The notes under the pieces were generated by a model. It did no database searches. It was not told the origin of the DNA and saw nothing but the letters and a program-made list of their open reading frames with translations. Below, piece after piece: positions 19,845 to 30,783 of a DNA stretch of 64,000 nucleotides. Both the position numbers and the translations under genes were made by a program. Source of the stretch: Mycoplasma parvum str. Indiana (GTDB lineage Bacteria; Bacillota_I; Bacilli_A; Mycoplasmatales; Mycoplasmoidaceae); NCBI RefSeq assembly GCF_000477415.1, contig NC_022575.1:186001-250000 (forward strand), written 5' to 3'. Every line of letters starts with the position of its first letter. Within the stretch, counting starts at the first letter, position 1.

Positions 19845-20996
19845 CTGACACTTAATTTAGGATTTTTAAAAAATTCAGTTATTTTTACATTTTTTACTGG
19901 GCCTTTACTTACTCTTCCATTTTTAACATCGAAAAATTTCCATGTTTCTAATGTAGATAAAATTTCTGGATTAGTTACTAGAGTTAGATTATTTATTAAG
20001 GGACTAGAAAGTCAAGATGTAAAAACTAATTTTCCAATTGAAAGAGAAAATTCTAAAGTTTTTGGTAATTCTTATGAAATCAATCAACTATCAACAGAAA
20101 GCGGAAGAAATAGTCAAAATTTGGAGTTAAAACCAGATTTAGTTGCAGAATTCCCTCTTGACAATTTAAATAATGAAAGATTATGAAAAGTTTGTTTGAC
20201 TGATACTTCCAAACTTAAAAAAAATTCTTCCAATAGTTCTACCTCAACTTCAGTAACTTCAAATTCACGAGCACAATTAGAAAATAAATCCCCACCTTGT
20301 GAATTAAAGCTCTTCAATGATTCAGGATCTAAGGAGAATTATGATCCTGATGTAATTAAAAATTTATTGAAACAACTTTCTCAATTCATTCAAGTTGAAC
20401 ATGCAAATAATATGTTATGACTTCATAAGTTAAAAAAAGAAATTCAACAAAATAATGGTGCTTTTGTGGAGAATGGACATGGGAATTCTCAGAGATTAAA
20501 AGATATTTCGGAGAGTTGCAATATTTCAGTTAAAACAACAAAAAAAGATCTTTTATGAGAATTATTTTTTTCTAATTCAGATAAAAAAAGTTGTTTATTA
20601 TCCCCAATTACCTCAAAAGTTGTTTTAGATTTAAAAATTCACAGTAATCAATCTGCCTCATCTGCTCAATCAACAAATAATTCAAATTCTGCTATAACGC
20701 AAGAATTAATTAAAACAGGAATTTATTCAGGGGGATTAAATTATGCTCTTTTTGATTATTCATCAAATTCATCCCTGAAAAAAGTTAAAAGTAATGCAAA
20801 TGATAGCAGCCAAAACAATAGAGCAATTCTTTTTAGAATGGATTTAAAAAGAAAATATTCTTCTTCGAATGGAAAAAAAGAGAATGATAGTGTCTGTGAT
20901 TTAGAAAAAATGTACGAATTAGTTAAATCTAAAACATTAACTTTTGAAAAAATTTCTTCGCAATCTAATTCTTTTCCCTCTATTTGTAAGCAATAA
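19845..20996 (+). CDS. Family G secreted or surface-type protein (G1)
   Basis: About 383 residues, open to TAA 20994-20996. The N-terminus LNLGFLKNSVIFTFFTGPLL aligns with G3, but the place of the G3 TTG start is CTT; the nearest permitted starts are CTG 19845 or ATT 19836. Family landmarks: GLVTRVRLFIKG, PDLVAEFPL, LIKxLLxxLSQFIQVEHANNML, SCNISV..., CLLSPITSKVVLDL, IYSGGLNYALFDY, a long Ser/Asn-rich spacer, and a final Cys. The Ser/Asn-rich linkers and hydrophobic start suggest an exported protein. Unknown function. Confidence 0.65.
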
Positions 20997-21064
20997 AAGC
21001 CATCTAAACAATAATTTAGAAAAGGATAGAGATATCCTTTTATTTAACTTAGTGTTTTATTAGT

Positions 21065-21391
21065 ATGAAAAGTTTTTATTTATATCTTTTTAAAGGATTG
21101 CCTTTCTTATCTTTAGGGAGCTTACCCTTAATTACTTTTTATTCGTTGGGAAGAGACACAAGCTTCAATTTAGAAACCTTAAAAGAAAAGAAAACAAGAG
21201 TTCATTTATATATTGAAGGATTAAAGTTAGTTAATAATCAAGAATCGACGGCAACTTCTATCAATTCTAAAAATAGTTTTCGCCAAGCTTCTCAGCAAAT
21301 TTTTCAAGTTTCAAGTGAAAACACTAAAAAAGGAAACACACCTAGTTTAGTATTTGAACTAAATTTAGAAAATTTAGATAAAAAGAAATAA
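21065..21391 (+). CDS. Family G short copy (G2), N-terminal half only
   Basis: 108 residues from ATG. It matches only the first part of G1, G3 and G4: hydrophobic N-terminus (LYLFKGLPFLSLGSLPLITF), TRVHLYIEGLK, a Ser/Asn/Gln spacer and SLVFELNLENLD (compare PDLVAEFPLDNLN of G1), then stops with KKK. Either a truncated paralogue or a genuine short secreted form. A similar but decayed short copy lies at 22710-22924, so truncation at this point happened or was kept more than once. Confidence 0.6.
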   Translation: MKSFYLYLFKGLPFLSLGSLPLITFYSLGRDTSFNLETLKEKKTRVHLYIEGLKLVNNQESTATSINSKNSFRQASQQIFQVSSENTKKGNTPSLVFELNLENLDKKK

Positions 21392-21607
21392 TAAATTATT
21401 TAGTTTTGAATCATTCTAATGGCCATAAATAACTATTTTTAATATATTTCAGTAATTAAAACAATTTTTTAAAAAAGTTTTTTAAGGGGCAAAAGCTCCT
21501 TGCCTTTTGTTTAATTCTTTTTTGAATTTAAACTCAAAATTAAAAGTTTAAGCTGAATAAAACTGAAAAAACAATAGTTTTGTTTAGTTTTTATATTTTT
21601 TTTTAAA

Positions 21608-22699
21608 TTGAAACTTTTGAATCTTATTAATTGAAAGAATTCAATTGTATTTGCCGCCCTTACAGTTCCTTTTTTTACAACATCTTATTTAATGTATGAA
21701 AAAAAGCCTGAAAATATTCTCAAATTAAATGATTCTAGAGGTTTAACGACTAAAGTTGGATTATTTATAAAAGGATTTTCTAACCTTAATCCTAAAGTTG
21801 CTCAACTTTCTGAGGGGGATTTTAATAGTAGCTCTTCTTCTTATGAAGTTGTAAAAGCAACAAAGAGTAGTGTTCAGAAAAAGAAACCAGATTTAGTGGC
21901 CGAATTTTTAACTAGGAGAATTAATGAAGAAAATTGATGAAAATTTTGCCTTCCTGAAGGTTCAATCTTAGCGCAAAAAGTATTACTTAGTTCTGATTCA
22001 TCACCAACAAATTCTTCAGAATTGAATGACATTGGAAAGAGAAAATTATGCGATCCTATTTGAATAGGACGACAAACAAGTCATAAAAATTTTGGTTTAA
22101 TTAAAGAATTATTGAGAAAAATTTCTCAATTAATTCAAACAGAACATGCGATTAATGTATTGTTATTAAATAATCAAAACTCTAACTTTATAGAAAAAAA
22201 TTCAAATGATAAAAATGGAAATACCCTTACTAAGAAAATGCAAGAAATTCAACAAGAATGTTATATTTCCTCTGGAGAAATAAAACCAATTCTTAAAGAT
22301 TTATTTTCTACTAATAAATCAAATTATTGCTTTCTTTCACCAATATCAATGAGAGTTGAATTAGATTTGAATAATAGTAAAAATAAAGGAAGTCAAAATT
22401 CTTCTCAAACTATATCTTCAGATGTGAATGCATTAAATATAGAAACAATTAATAAAGGTATTATCTCAGGAAATTTAAGTTATTCACTTTTTGATAACTG
22501 ATTATCAAGAAAAAAATTAAATGGCCAAAAGGAAAATGAAAATAAAAAATTTCCTATATTCAAGTTTTTTTCTGAAAGAAAATATTCTCTAAACAATAAA
22601 GATTTACCTGTTTGTCATCGAAATTTAGAAGTATTCTATAAATTAGTTGAATCTCAAAAATTAACTTTAGAGAGTTGACCTAGCTTTATTTGCAAATAA
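21608..22699 (+). CDS. Family G secreted or surface-type protein (G3)
   Basis: About 363 residues, TTG start at 21608 (a second TTG at 21617 fits the G1 alignment). Hydrophobic N-terminus (WKNSIVFAALTVPFFTTSYL), then GLTTKVGLFIKG, a Ser-rich run, PDLVAEFL, LIKELLRKISQLIQTEHAIN, CYFLSP-like CFLSPISMRVELDL, ISGNLSYSLFDNW and a Cys at the end. Same layout as G1 and G4 with strong divergence in the Ser/Asn-rich linkers. Unknown function. Confidence 0.7.
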
Positions 22700-22709
22700 T
22701 TAAGGTTCT

Positions 22710-22924
22710 AAATTTAATTGTTCTTTAAAGAAGTTTTTTATTTTCCTTTTTATCAATTTCTGTAGCTACCCTCTTTATTATTATTAACTAATTTTTCCAT
22801 TATTTTCCATTAATCTGATTTAAAAAAAGATTATGCTATAAGCTCTTTACCAGAAGGAATTATTCAAACAAGTCAACTAGAATTTACACTTGAATGGTTT
22901 AAATTCGATGGAGGAAAAAATTAA
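22710..22924 (+). pseudogene. Remnant of a short family G copy
   Basis: A hydrophobic stretch resembling the family N-terminus (about 22730-22780) ends in a stop. In another frame a segment ending LEWFKFDGGKN (22860-22924) resembles the end of G2. No start or continuous frame. Confidence 0.4.
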
Positions 22925-22975
22925 AAAGCCAATTTAATTAATTAATGGTAATCAACCAAATAAATGAAGTAATTA

Positions 22976-24031
22976 ATGTACCTTAAGGAAAGTTTTTTAT
23001 TATTTTTAACAAGTCTTCCTTTATTTGGTTGATTTACTTTTATGACTGTTAAAAATAATTTAAATTGAACTCATTCCTCTTTAAATGGGCTTTATACTAG
23101 AGTAAGAATGTTTTTTGAATTTAATAGAAAATCAGAAGAAATAGTTACTTCTTCTTTTTCTTCTCGACAAACAAGTAATACAAATTTAAATATTGACAAT
23201 CACAACATTCAAGCAGCAGGCGAGGGGACAAAAGAAAATGCAAAGCTTTTCGGAGGAGACTCACAATCACTTACTGTAGAAATTCCTTTAGAAAAATTGG
23301 GAAGTTATAGATATTACAAATATTGTTTAAGTAAACAAGACAATAAAGAATTACAAATTAATTTGGAAAATAATTTGGATTGCACTTTAAAACATTTTGA
23401 TGGAAAGAATAATGAAAATATTGATATTGAATATTTTTTTGATTTAATAACTAAATGAATTAATTTGCAACATGCTATAAATGTCATTTTTTTCTCTTCT
23501 TTCACAAAGCCAGACAAAATAGAAAGTAAAGAGCTATTGAAACCCAAAAAACCTAATATTTCCTATTATTATCAAAATGTTTCTCGAGAATGTGGACTTT
23601 TAATGGATAATAGCGAGAATAATTATTTTTCAACAATAAATAATTTATTTTTTTCTCCTCTTCAAGGAAAAAAGAAGTGTTTTCTTTCTCCTTCTGTATT
23701 AAATATTTGAGTTAAATCTTCTAATGATTCAAAAAATCAATTAATAATCACTTCCAAAGAAAAAGACAGTTTAAAAATTGATTCAAATGTTTTTAATAAA
23801 GGAAGTATTAGTGGAAAATATATTTATCATCTTTATGACTACTATTCATCAATAAAGAAAATAAAGTTAAATGGAAATTCTGATAAAAAAGAAATTAGTT
23901 TAGAAATAAATTCTTTTCCTTTAACTTTGGAAAAAAATGACGAAAATAGATGTAGTTTTGATTTTTTATATAAAAAATATGAAGAGAAAAGTTTAGATTT
24001 TGACATCATTAAATCTTCTTGTTATAGTTAA
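22976..24031 (+). CDS. Family G secreted or surface-type protein (G4)
   Basis: 351 residues, ATG start, open to TAA 24029-24031 with TGA Trp codons. N-terminus MYLKESFLLFLTSLPLFGWF is a likely signal peptide or anchor; then GLYTRVRMFFEF, a Gln/Asn-rich spacer, SLTVEIPLEKLGSYRYYKYC, INLQHAINVIFF, CGLLMDN, CFLSPSVLNIW, and ISGKYIYHLYDYYS. The block order equals G1 and G3. The most divergent member, with a shorter Ser-rich linker. Unknown function. Confidence 0.7.
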
Positions 24032-24072
24032 GAGAGTTTTAAATTTAAATTGTGAAGTTTTGTTTTAAAGAA

Positions 24073-24198
24073 TTGTTTTTAAATATTGATTTTTACAGTA
24101 ATGATGCATGGTGAGGGGCAGGCTTAGCATTTGCTTTTGTTTTTGGAGTAATCATTGGATGAAAATTTAAAAAATGAAAAAGTAGGAGAAGAAAATAA
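24073..24198 (+). CDS. Very small membrane protein, about 41 aa
   Basis: Frame with TTG start (or ATT further in) encoding two Trp, a glycine-rich transmembrane segment (GAGLAFAFVFGVIIGW) and a basic tail (KFKKWKSRRRK). Hydrophobic helix plus positive tail is typical of a real small membrane protein. In the same frame as the next gene, separated by two stops. Confidence 0.4.
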
Positions 24199-24219
24199 AT
24201 TTTTTCTTAGAACATTTTT

Positions 24220-24462
24220 TTGTTTTTTCAGCAAAGTTGCGGCCAAGCAGAGAACATAGCATGAGCTTGCGCAGCTTGCGTAACTTTAATAATAGGTTTT
24301 TATTTTGGATATAAATTAGCTGTTAAACGTTACAAAAGAGATCCTAAAGAGAATTGAATTAAAGCTTCACAAATTAGAGAATTATATAGACAATTAGGAA
24401 GAACTCCTACCGAAAAACAAATTAAACAACTTTTAACTGCTGTTAATAAAACATCGGATTAG
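24220..24462 (+). CDS. UPF0154 (YneF-like) membrane protein
   Basis: About 80 residues from TTG. An N-terminal transmembrane segment (CVTLIIGFYFGYKLAVKRY) is followed by a conserved cytoplasmic part (NWIKASQIRELYRQLGRTPT, then EKQIKQLLTAVNK), which matches the UPF0154 pattern of Firmicutes and mollicutes (helix, MGxKPSxKKIxQ-like segment, NK end). Role unknown in any species. Lies 20 bases before valS. Confidence 0.65.
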
Positions 24463-24473
24463 TGATTAATTAA

Positions 24474-24507
24474 GGAGAAGAAGTGAGTTGTCACTCACTT
24501 CTTCTCC
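24474..24507 (+). promoter_or_regulatory. Perfect 14-bp hairpin masking the valS ribosome-binding site and start codon
   Basis: GGAGAAGAAGTGAG, loop TTGTCA, CTCACTTCTTCTCC: all 14 pairs match. The 5' arm contains the Shine-Dalgarno (AAGGAG begins at 24472) and the GTG start (24483-24485). The 3' arm is the coding sequence of residues about 4-8. No T tract follows, so it is not an ordinary terminator. Control of translation initiation is the natural reading, but it is not proved. Confidence 0.7.
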
Positions 24508-26987
24508 CTCCCCCTAACCTTACAGGTACATTACATTTAGGTCATTTATGAAATATTATTTTGCAAGATTTTTGTTATAAATGATGCAAAATAAGAATGA
24601 ATTTTACTTATTGGGCTATAGGGGTAGACCATGCCGGCTTATCTTTTCAATCTAAATTTGATTCTCTTTTTAGAGATAAATTTTCTGCCTTAAGTTCAGC
24701 AGAATATTTAGAAGAGATGCATAAATATGCATCTCAATTAAAAGAAAAAATATTCTCTCAATTTAGTCTTATTTCTTCTTCTATGAATATTTCTCAGGCC
24801 AGATATACCTTAGAGGAAGAGTCTAAGGCTTTTGTTATAGATAGATTTATTACTTTATTTTCACAAGGACTAATTTATAAAAAAAAGAAATTAGTTAATT
24901 GAGATATTAAGTTACAAGAAGTAATAGCAGATTGTGAGGTAATACATAAAGAAGTAAATTCAAAGCTTTATTACTTAAAGTATTACTTCGCAGATAATCC
25001 AAATAGTTATTTATTAGTAGCTACCTCTAGACCTGAAACAATTTTTGGAGATGTAGCTATATTTGTTAATCCGGAAGATAAAAGATATTCTTCCTTCATT
25101 TCTAAAAAAGTATATATTCCGGGAATTAAAAGAGAAATTCCTATTTTAAGTGATTCTTCTATTTCTCAAGAATTTGGAACTGGAGTGATGAAATGTACGC
25201 CAGCTCATGATAGTATAGATTGAGAATTAAAAGAAAAAAATTCACTAGATTATATAGAAGTTTTTAATGCTAAGGGAGAACTATTGGAGATAGCTGGTCA
25301 GTTTTCTGGTTTAGATAGATTAGAAGCTAGAGAAAAAATTATTGAATGATTGCAATCTAATGGTGAAATAGAAAAAATAGAAGAATATGAAACTAAGTTA
25401 TCTTATTCAGAAAAAAGCAATACAATAATTGAAAAACTTTTAACTGAACAATGATTTTTATCTTCTTCTATTTTGGCCAAAGAAGCGGCAAAAATTATTA
25501 GATCTAATCGTTTTAAATTTCAACTTTTCCCCCTTTCCCAGAAAGAAAGATTATTAGATTATTTAGATAGAACGGAAGATTGATGTTTATCGAGACAAAT
25601 ATCTTGAGGTATTAAGTTGAATATGGTTTATGATTTAGAATTCAAAAAATTTAGAGTTAATCCTAAAATAGGAGATCCAAATAAATTTATAGTAGAAGAA
25701 ATAGCTTTAGATACTTGATTTTCTTCAGCTTTATGGCCTAATATAGTTTTTCAGGGGAAGCCCAAGGAAAAGGATAAATTTTTTCCTTTTACAACCTTGA
25801 TTACTGGAAAGGATATTCTTTTTCCTTGGGTGTCTAGAATGATTTATTTATCTCTCCATTTCAATCAGAAACCTCCTTTTAAAAATGTATTTTTACATGG
25901 AATTCTTAGAAATGATAAAGGAGAGAAAATGTCAAAATCTTTAGGAAATGGAATTCTTCCAGAAGAGTTATATAAAAAATTCTCTTCAGATGTTATTCGA
26001 TTTGCTTTTCTTTCAAATACTCATTATGATAGAGATTTAAAATATTCTGAAAATATTTTTCAAAAATCTATCCAATTTATTCATAAATTAGAACATTTAT
26101 TCAAATTTTTTGAAAATAAATTAAGCTCTTGAGAGGACAAGAGCATTTTCGAGAAAGAATTAATTAAATTTGATTTTCAATCTCTTAGTTGGGCAAAAAG
26201 ATGAATATTTAAAGAATTTAGCTTTCTTTCTGAAGAACTAGAAGCTCTTTTTTCTTCTTATGATTTTTTTTCACTATCAAAAATAATCATTTCTTTTTTT
26301 ACTGAAAAAATTTCTAATCAATTTTTAGAACTTTTGAAATTGGAGTGGCAAATAGAAGAAAACAGTATTAGATTTTTAGCTTATATTACTAAATTAAGTT
26401 TGAGAATTCTTTATCCTTTTTTACCAGAATTTTCTGAAAATATTCATAAAAAAATATTTTCAGAAGATCTTAAACCAGTTTTCTCTACAATGTTTTATCC
26501 AAGAAAATGGTGGACTAAAAAAATAAATGAAAAAGTTTGATTTTTTGAATATATAACAAAAGCTAGACAGCTTTATCATTCACTTGGGATAGATTTTTCA
26601 AAAGAAATTCAATTCAAATTAATTTCCCCTTCAATTTCTGATTCATTTAAAACTCAGGTTGAGGAACTTTTACCTTATTTTAAGAGGTTAAATCAATTTT
26701 TAATTTCTTTCTCGACTAAAAGAACAGAAAAACATTTGCCTACCATAAAAGTAGGTAAATTATATTTTGAATTGCAAATTAATAATCTTTCAATAAATAA
26801 TTACAAAAGTTTTATTGAAAAAGAACTTTCTAAATATTTTTCAGAAGTTGAAAGATCCAAGAAAATATTATCTAGAACTTCTTTTTGTGATAATGCCCCA
26901 AAAGAATTGTTATTGGAAGAAAAGAGAAAATATAGAGATTATTTAGAAGAATATGAATTTTATTCTGAAATAAACTCTCAACTTTAG
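24483..26987 (+). CDS. valS: Valyl-tRNA synthetase
   Basis: 834 residues, class I enzyme charging tRNA-Val. PPPNLTGTLHLGH holds the ValRS-type HIGH motif (HLGH) at residues 9-21, followed by WAIGVDHAGLSFQSK; the editing domain shows TSRPETIFGDVAI; WCLSRQISWG, ALDTWFSSALW and the KMSKSLGN signature follow. The C-terminal coiled coil appears short. Start is GTG 24483: an in-frame stop lies just before (24471) and a good Shine-Dalgarno precedes it. The N-terminal extension before the HIGH region, usually about 40 residues, is only eight. Start region folded into a hairpin. Confidence 0.93.
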
Positions 26988-26996
26988 TTTTTTAGT

Positions 26997-27021
26997 AAAA
27001 AAGAGTTAAATGCTCTTTTTT
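26997..27021 (+). terminator. Hairpin after valS with the next ATG in its loop
   Basis: AAAAAAGAG and CTCTTTTTT pair across TTAAATG, ending in a T run: a plausible valS terminator. The ATG of the next gene (27010-27012) is in the loop and its first codons form the 3' arm. Confidence 0.6.
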
Positions 27022-27468
27022 CAGAGTATATCGAGCGCTGAAGACATTTATTTAGCAACTAGATTATTAATGATGTTTTATTGATTAAGTTTGCCTGTTA
27101 TTGGATTATTACTAATTGGAGCTTCATATGTTTTTCCAAAAATTAATTGAGTGAAAACTTTTCCCAGATTAGAAAAGCTTTCTTTTTATTGAAAAAATCT
27201 TTCAATTTTGGGATTGATTATTTTATTAATTACAGTAGCAATAAATACTTTGTTGTTATTTTTTTATTTTTTAGATGCTTGATTGTTTAATAATCATGAT
27301 AAATATGTTGTTTATTGACAAGTTAGGTGAGTTAATAGACCTATATTATCTTTTTTCTTAATAATAGTTTTGGGATATATTCTTTATTGAATATTTGCAA
27401 TAATTTGCTATAAAAAATATTGAAATAATTACTTTAATTTCAATATGAAAATATTTTCTCGATACTAG
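27010..27468 (+). CDS. Multi-pass membrane protein, 152 aa
   Basis: ATG start, many TGA Trp codons (code 4 needed). At least three strong transmembrane segments: about residues 20-42 (LLMMFYWLSLPVIGLLLIGA), 66-92 (LSILGLIILLITVAINTLLL), 115-137 (ILSFFLIIVLGYILYWIFAI). No motif recognised. Start lies in the loop of the valS 3' hairpin. Followed after 44 bases by comEC. Confidence 0.6.
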
Positions 27469-27512
27469 AATATTCATTCAAAAAATTATTTTTTAGATAT
27501 TAAGAAAATGAA

Positions 27513-28607
27513 TTGTTTAAAAGAAAATCATTTTCTGAAATTCAATGAATATTTTCTTCTTTGTTGCTTGTTTTCTACGCTTTTATACCCATCTTTAAAT
27601 GACATAGCATTCTTTTTGCAATATCTTTCATTTTTTTCATTTATATTTTTGAGCTAGGACTAACAAGTTATCTTTTTGTTAGTTTTGGAATTTGTGTGAT
27701 ATTTTATTTATGATCTTTTATCTCTAATGTATTAGGTAATTATCTTAAATTAGATAGTTTTATTTATTTTTTGCAAGAACAAATAAATAAAGTGATCTCT
27801 TCTAACTATCAAGGGAACACTCAAAAATTTATTTCTTATTTATTGCTTAATAAAAAAGATAAAGAAATATATTCTTTAGTACAAGATTTTAGAGATCTTT
27901 CCCTCATTCATTTAATTGTTATTAGTGGATTTCATATGCATTTATTAAAAAATTTTTTATCTAAATTGATTCCTTCTTTTGCGCCTCAAATATTGAAAAA
28001 AGGATTTCTCCTCTCTTCTCTCTTTCTTTATTCTTGAGCTACAGCTTTTTCAATCCCCTCTACAAGAATATTTTTTGAAGAAGTGGGTGAATTAAGTCTT
28101 ATTAAGAAAGAGAAAAAATCTCCCCTTACTACATGGTCTAAGTCTATTTGAATTACTTTTTTAATATTTCCTTCAGCTATAAGCTCTCTTTCTTTCGTCC
28201 TTTCTTATTTTTTCTCTTTAGTTTTTAAATTAATTAGTAAATTAAGACTTACTAATATAAATGAGTTATTATTGAAAAATTTAACTGCTTATTTAATTTC
28301 TTTATTTTTCTTTTCTTTTAAAACTAAAAAATTATTTCTTATTGCAGGATTAAATCAATTCTTATTTACCCCTATCATAATTTGTTTATTTCTTTTTTAT
28401 TTATTTATTTGACCTTTTAAATTTGTTGCAAATTTTGGAACTAATTTATATGAATTTTTTATGAACTCATTATCCTCTTTTAGCTTGAATAAACTTTATT
28501 TACCTAGAGAAGCAGGCTCTTCTATAGAGATCTTTTATTTTTTATTATTTTTTTCTTTACTTTGTTTAGGAATTTCTTTTTTATACAAATTTAATAGGAA
28601 TAATTAA
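27513..28607 (+). CDS. comEC: ComEC/Rec2-type membrane protein, truncated
   Basis: 364 residues from TTG 27513. The segment DLSLIHLIVISGFHMHLLK is the ComEC core signature (H...ISGxHxxLL), flanked by many transmembrane helices. In Bacillus ComEC is the inner-membrane DNA channel for transformation, about 750 residues with an N-terminal OB-like part and a C-terminal metallo-beta-lactamase domain; both are missing here and only the membrane core remains. Gene order comEC-holA is kept from Firmicutes. TGA Trp codons present. A DNA uptake role in this organism is uncertain. Confidence 0.75.
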
Positions 28608-28610
28608 AAA

Positions 28611-29489
28611 ATGATGTTGTGAATTTATATTTCTAAAAATTTGGATGCTTTAGAGGTTAAAGTTGAAGAATTTTTAGAAAAATTTTCTCAACAAAAGTTA
28701 TTACATTTAAGAAGAGCTTCTTTTGAGGAAGTAAAAAGCTCACTCACTCAATTGAATTTATTTGAGAACTACACTCATTACATATTTGAGGATTATAAAG
28801 GTAAACTTTCTGATTTACAATTACTTTTCAATAATATAAGTTTCGAAAATACAAAAATTTTATTTACTATTTTTGTGGAAAATAAAATAGCTTTGTCTTG
28901 AGAAATATTGAATAAATTAGAAGACAAAAATTATTGACTTTATTCTCCTGGAGTATTAATTAGAAATAAATATTTAAATACTTTGCTTCAAAAAAATGAT
29001 TTGCAACTTTCTTCTGAATATATTGAATTTCTCAAAGAGGGGGCACTTTTTTCTTGTCTTCAACTCAAAGGAGTGATAGAACAACTTAAAATTTTTTCTT
29101 TTTCGGGGGAAAAAATAACAAAGGAAATAGTTTTAGGTTCTATTAAATCTAATAAGATTTGTGAGGCTTCAGAAAATCCTTTTACTTTTTTAGATTTGTA
29201 TTTAACTAATCAAATTCAAAAATGAGTACTTTTATTGCGAAAAATGTCTTATTCTTTAGATTCTTTAATATCTTTTTTAAGATGTTTTTCATATTCTTTA
29301 AATCAACAATTTTGAAATACTTCTAATTCTTTAGAAACGAGTAATTTTATTAGAGAATTAAGTTATAATTTTCTTTTATTTATGGAGTTAAAATTCTTTA
29401 AAATCAAAAGAGATTCTAGTTGGCTGGTTTTTCATTTTTTTTGAAAACACCAACCTGTTTGTAAGTTAGCGCTTGATGCCCAAAATTAA
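28611..29489 (+). CDS. holA: DNA polymerase III delta subunit
   Basis: 292 residues, ATG three bases after the comEC stop. The clamp-loader delta subunit opens the sliding clamp. Overall layout fits: an N-terminal domain with LRRASFEEVKSSLTQLNLFE and YIFEDYKG, a middle region with a strand (TKILFTIFVENK), then helical bundle segments (LKGVIEQLKIF, TFLDLYLTNQIQKW). Individual motifs are weak, so the call rests mainly on length, architecture and the conserved comEC-holA order. Several TGA Trp codons. Confidence 0.65.
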
Positions 29490-29506
29490 AGATAAAAATT
29501 ATTAAA

Positions 29507-30766
29507 TTGGATAATTTGGTTTTAGAAAGAATGGATGAAAAAATGCCTTTCGATAAAGATAAAGAATATTTTGTTGAGGCGTTGGAAAAAACAAAAGATT
29601 ATTTAACTAAATTATCGCACTGTACCCTCTTTTTAAATGATTTGCTGGTTGGAGAAGAAGAAAGTATTGAGTTTATTTCCTCTTCTTTTGATTTACTAAA
29701 AAAACTTAGTCAACTTTTAGGAGATCCCAAAAGTTTTGAAGAGCTTGTTAAGACATTTAAAGATGCTTTGTCGCAAGACTCCAAAAATGAAAAAATTGAA
29801 AATTTATTCGCTTCTTTAAATAATTCTTCTGTAGATTTAGAGTCCTTTAGTCTCGATAAAGATGAGTTAGAAGATGAAATTAATTATTTGTATATTTGAA
29901 CTTTAAATAGTTATAAACTAGATTTAAAGTCAAATACTGTTGAAGAAATTAAGAAAAAATTTGGTGAATTATTTAAAAAAGAAGTTTTCAGAAGAAATTT
30001 TGAGGAAAATTTGGCAGCTCAAGAGGATGGGAACTGTTGCGGAGAAGATAGTTGTGACTCAGAATGCTCTAGCTCTCCTAGAGCTAGAGGTTGAGCAGGT
30101 CATAGTGTTTATAGAAATTTATTTAAAACTGAAAGATGAGTTTTCGGAGATCCTAGATTAAATAAAGATGAAGATAGTTTTGAATATCTAGTTTCTAGAA
30201 CTAAAGCCTTAGAAAGGCTTGAAAGAGAAATTAGAAGTGGAAAAGTTTATGTGTTTACAGAAAAACCCCTTAAAAATTTAAAGTGAAAGCAGGTTTTTTC
30301 TAATTTTTTAATTGCTGGGTTAGTATTTAGTGTTTTAGCTATCATATATTGCATTACTGAGAATAAATTTAAAATGCAAGAATCCTCATCAAAAGGCTTA
30401 TTTGAAGATTGCGCTTTATTCTCTTTAATGAGTTTCTTGTTTTTCTTCCTAACGAGAAGGGAAAATAATAAATTTGGTGAAAACGAAAATTTTAAGTATT
30501 GCTTTAGTAGGAAAATTTTTTATTATTTTTTCCTCTTGAGTTTGTTTTTTGCTATCGCCCAAAATAAGGATTTTACCCAAATCTTTGATTCAAATAGTAG
30601 TAAGAATGTTTTATTTATGGTAATATTTGTTCCTTTAATGTTTTTAGTAGTTTCTTCTATTGTGATCTTTTTAATTGGCTTTTTCTTTTTGAATCCTAAA
30701 AAGAATAAGGCTTTAATAGAAAATCTTTTGAATAAATATTCTTATCCTCCTTATATGAATAATTAG
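29507..30766 (+). CDS. Membrane protein with helical soluble domain and Cys cluster, 419 aa
   Basis: TTG start. Residues 1-185 form an acidic helical soluble domain. Then comes a compact stretch with six Cys (NCCGEDSCDSEC), unusual in this Cys-poor proteome and possibly a metal site or disulfide cluster. A basic segment (RARGWAGHSVYRN) and, from about residue 265, four transmembrane helices follow. The gene is one frame through four TGA codons. No family recognised; starts 17 bases after holA. Confidence 0.6.
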
Positions 30767-30783
30767 AAAATAATTTTTATTCT

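Noticed and set aside
23314-23547. Minus-strand 77-residue gene inside G4
   Set aside because: Antisense to conserved family G blocks and without a supporting start or homologue.
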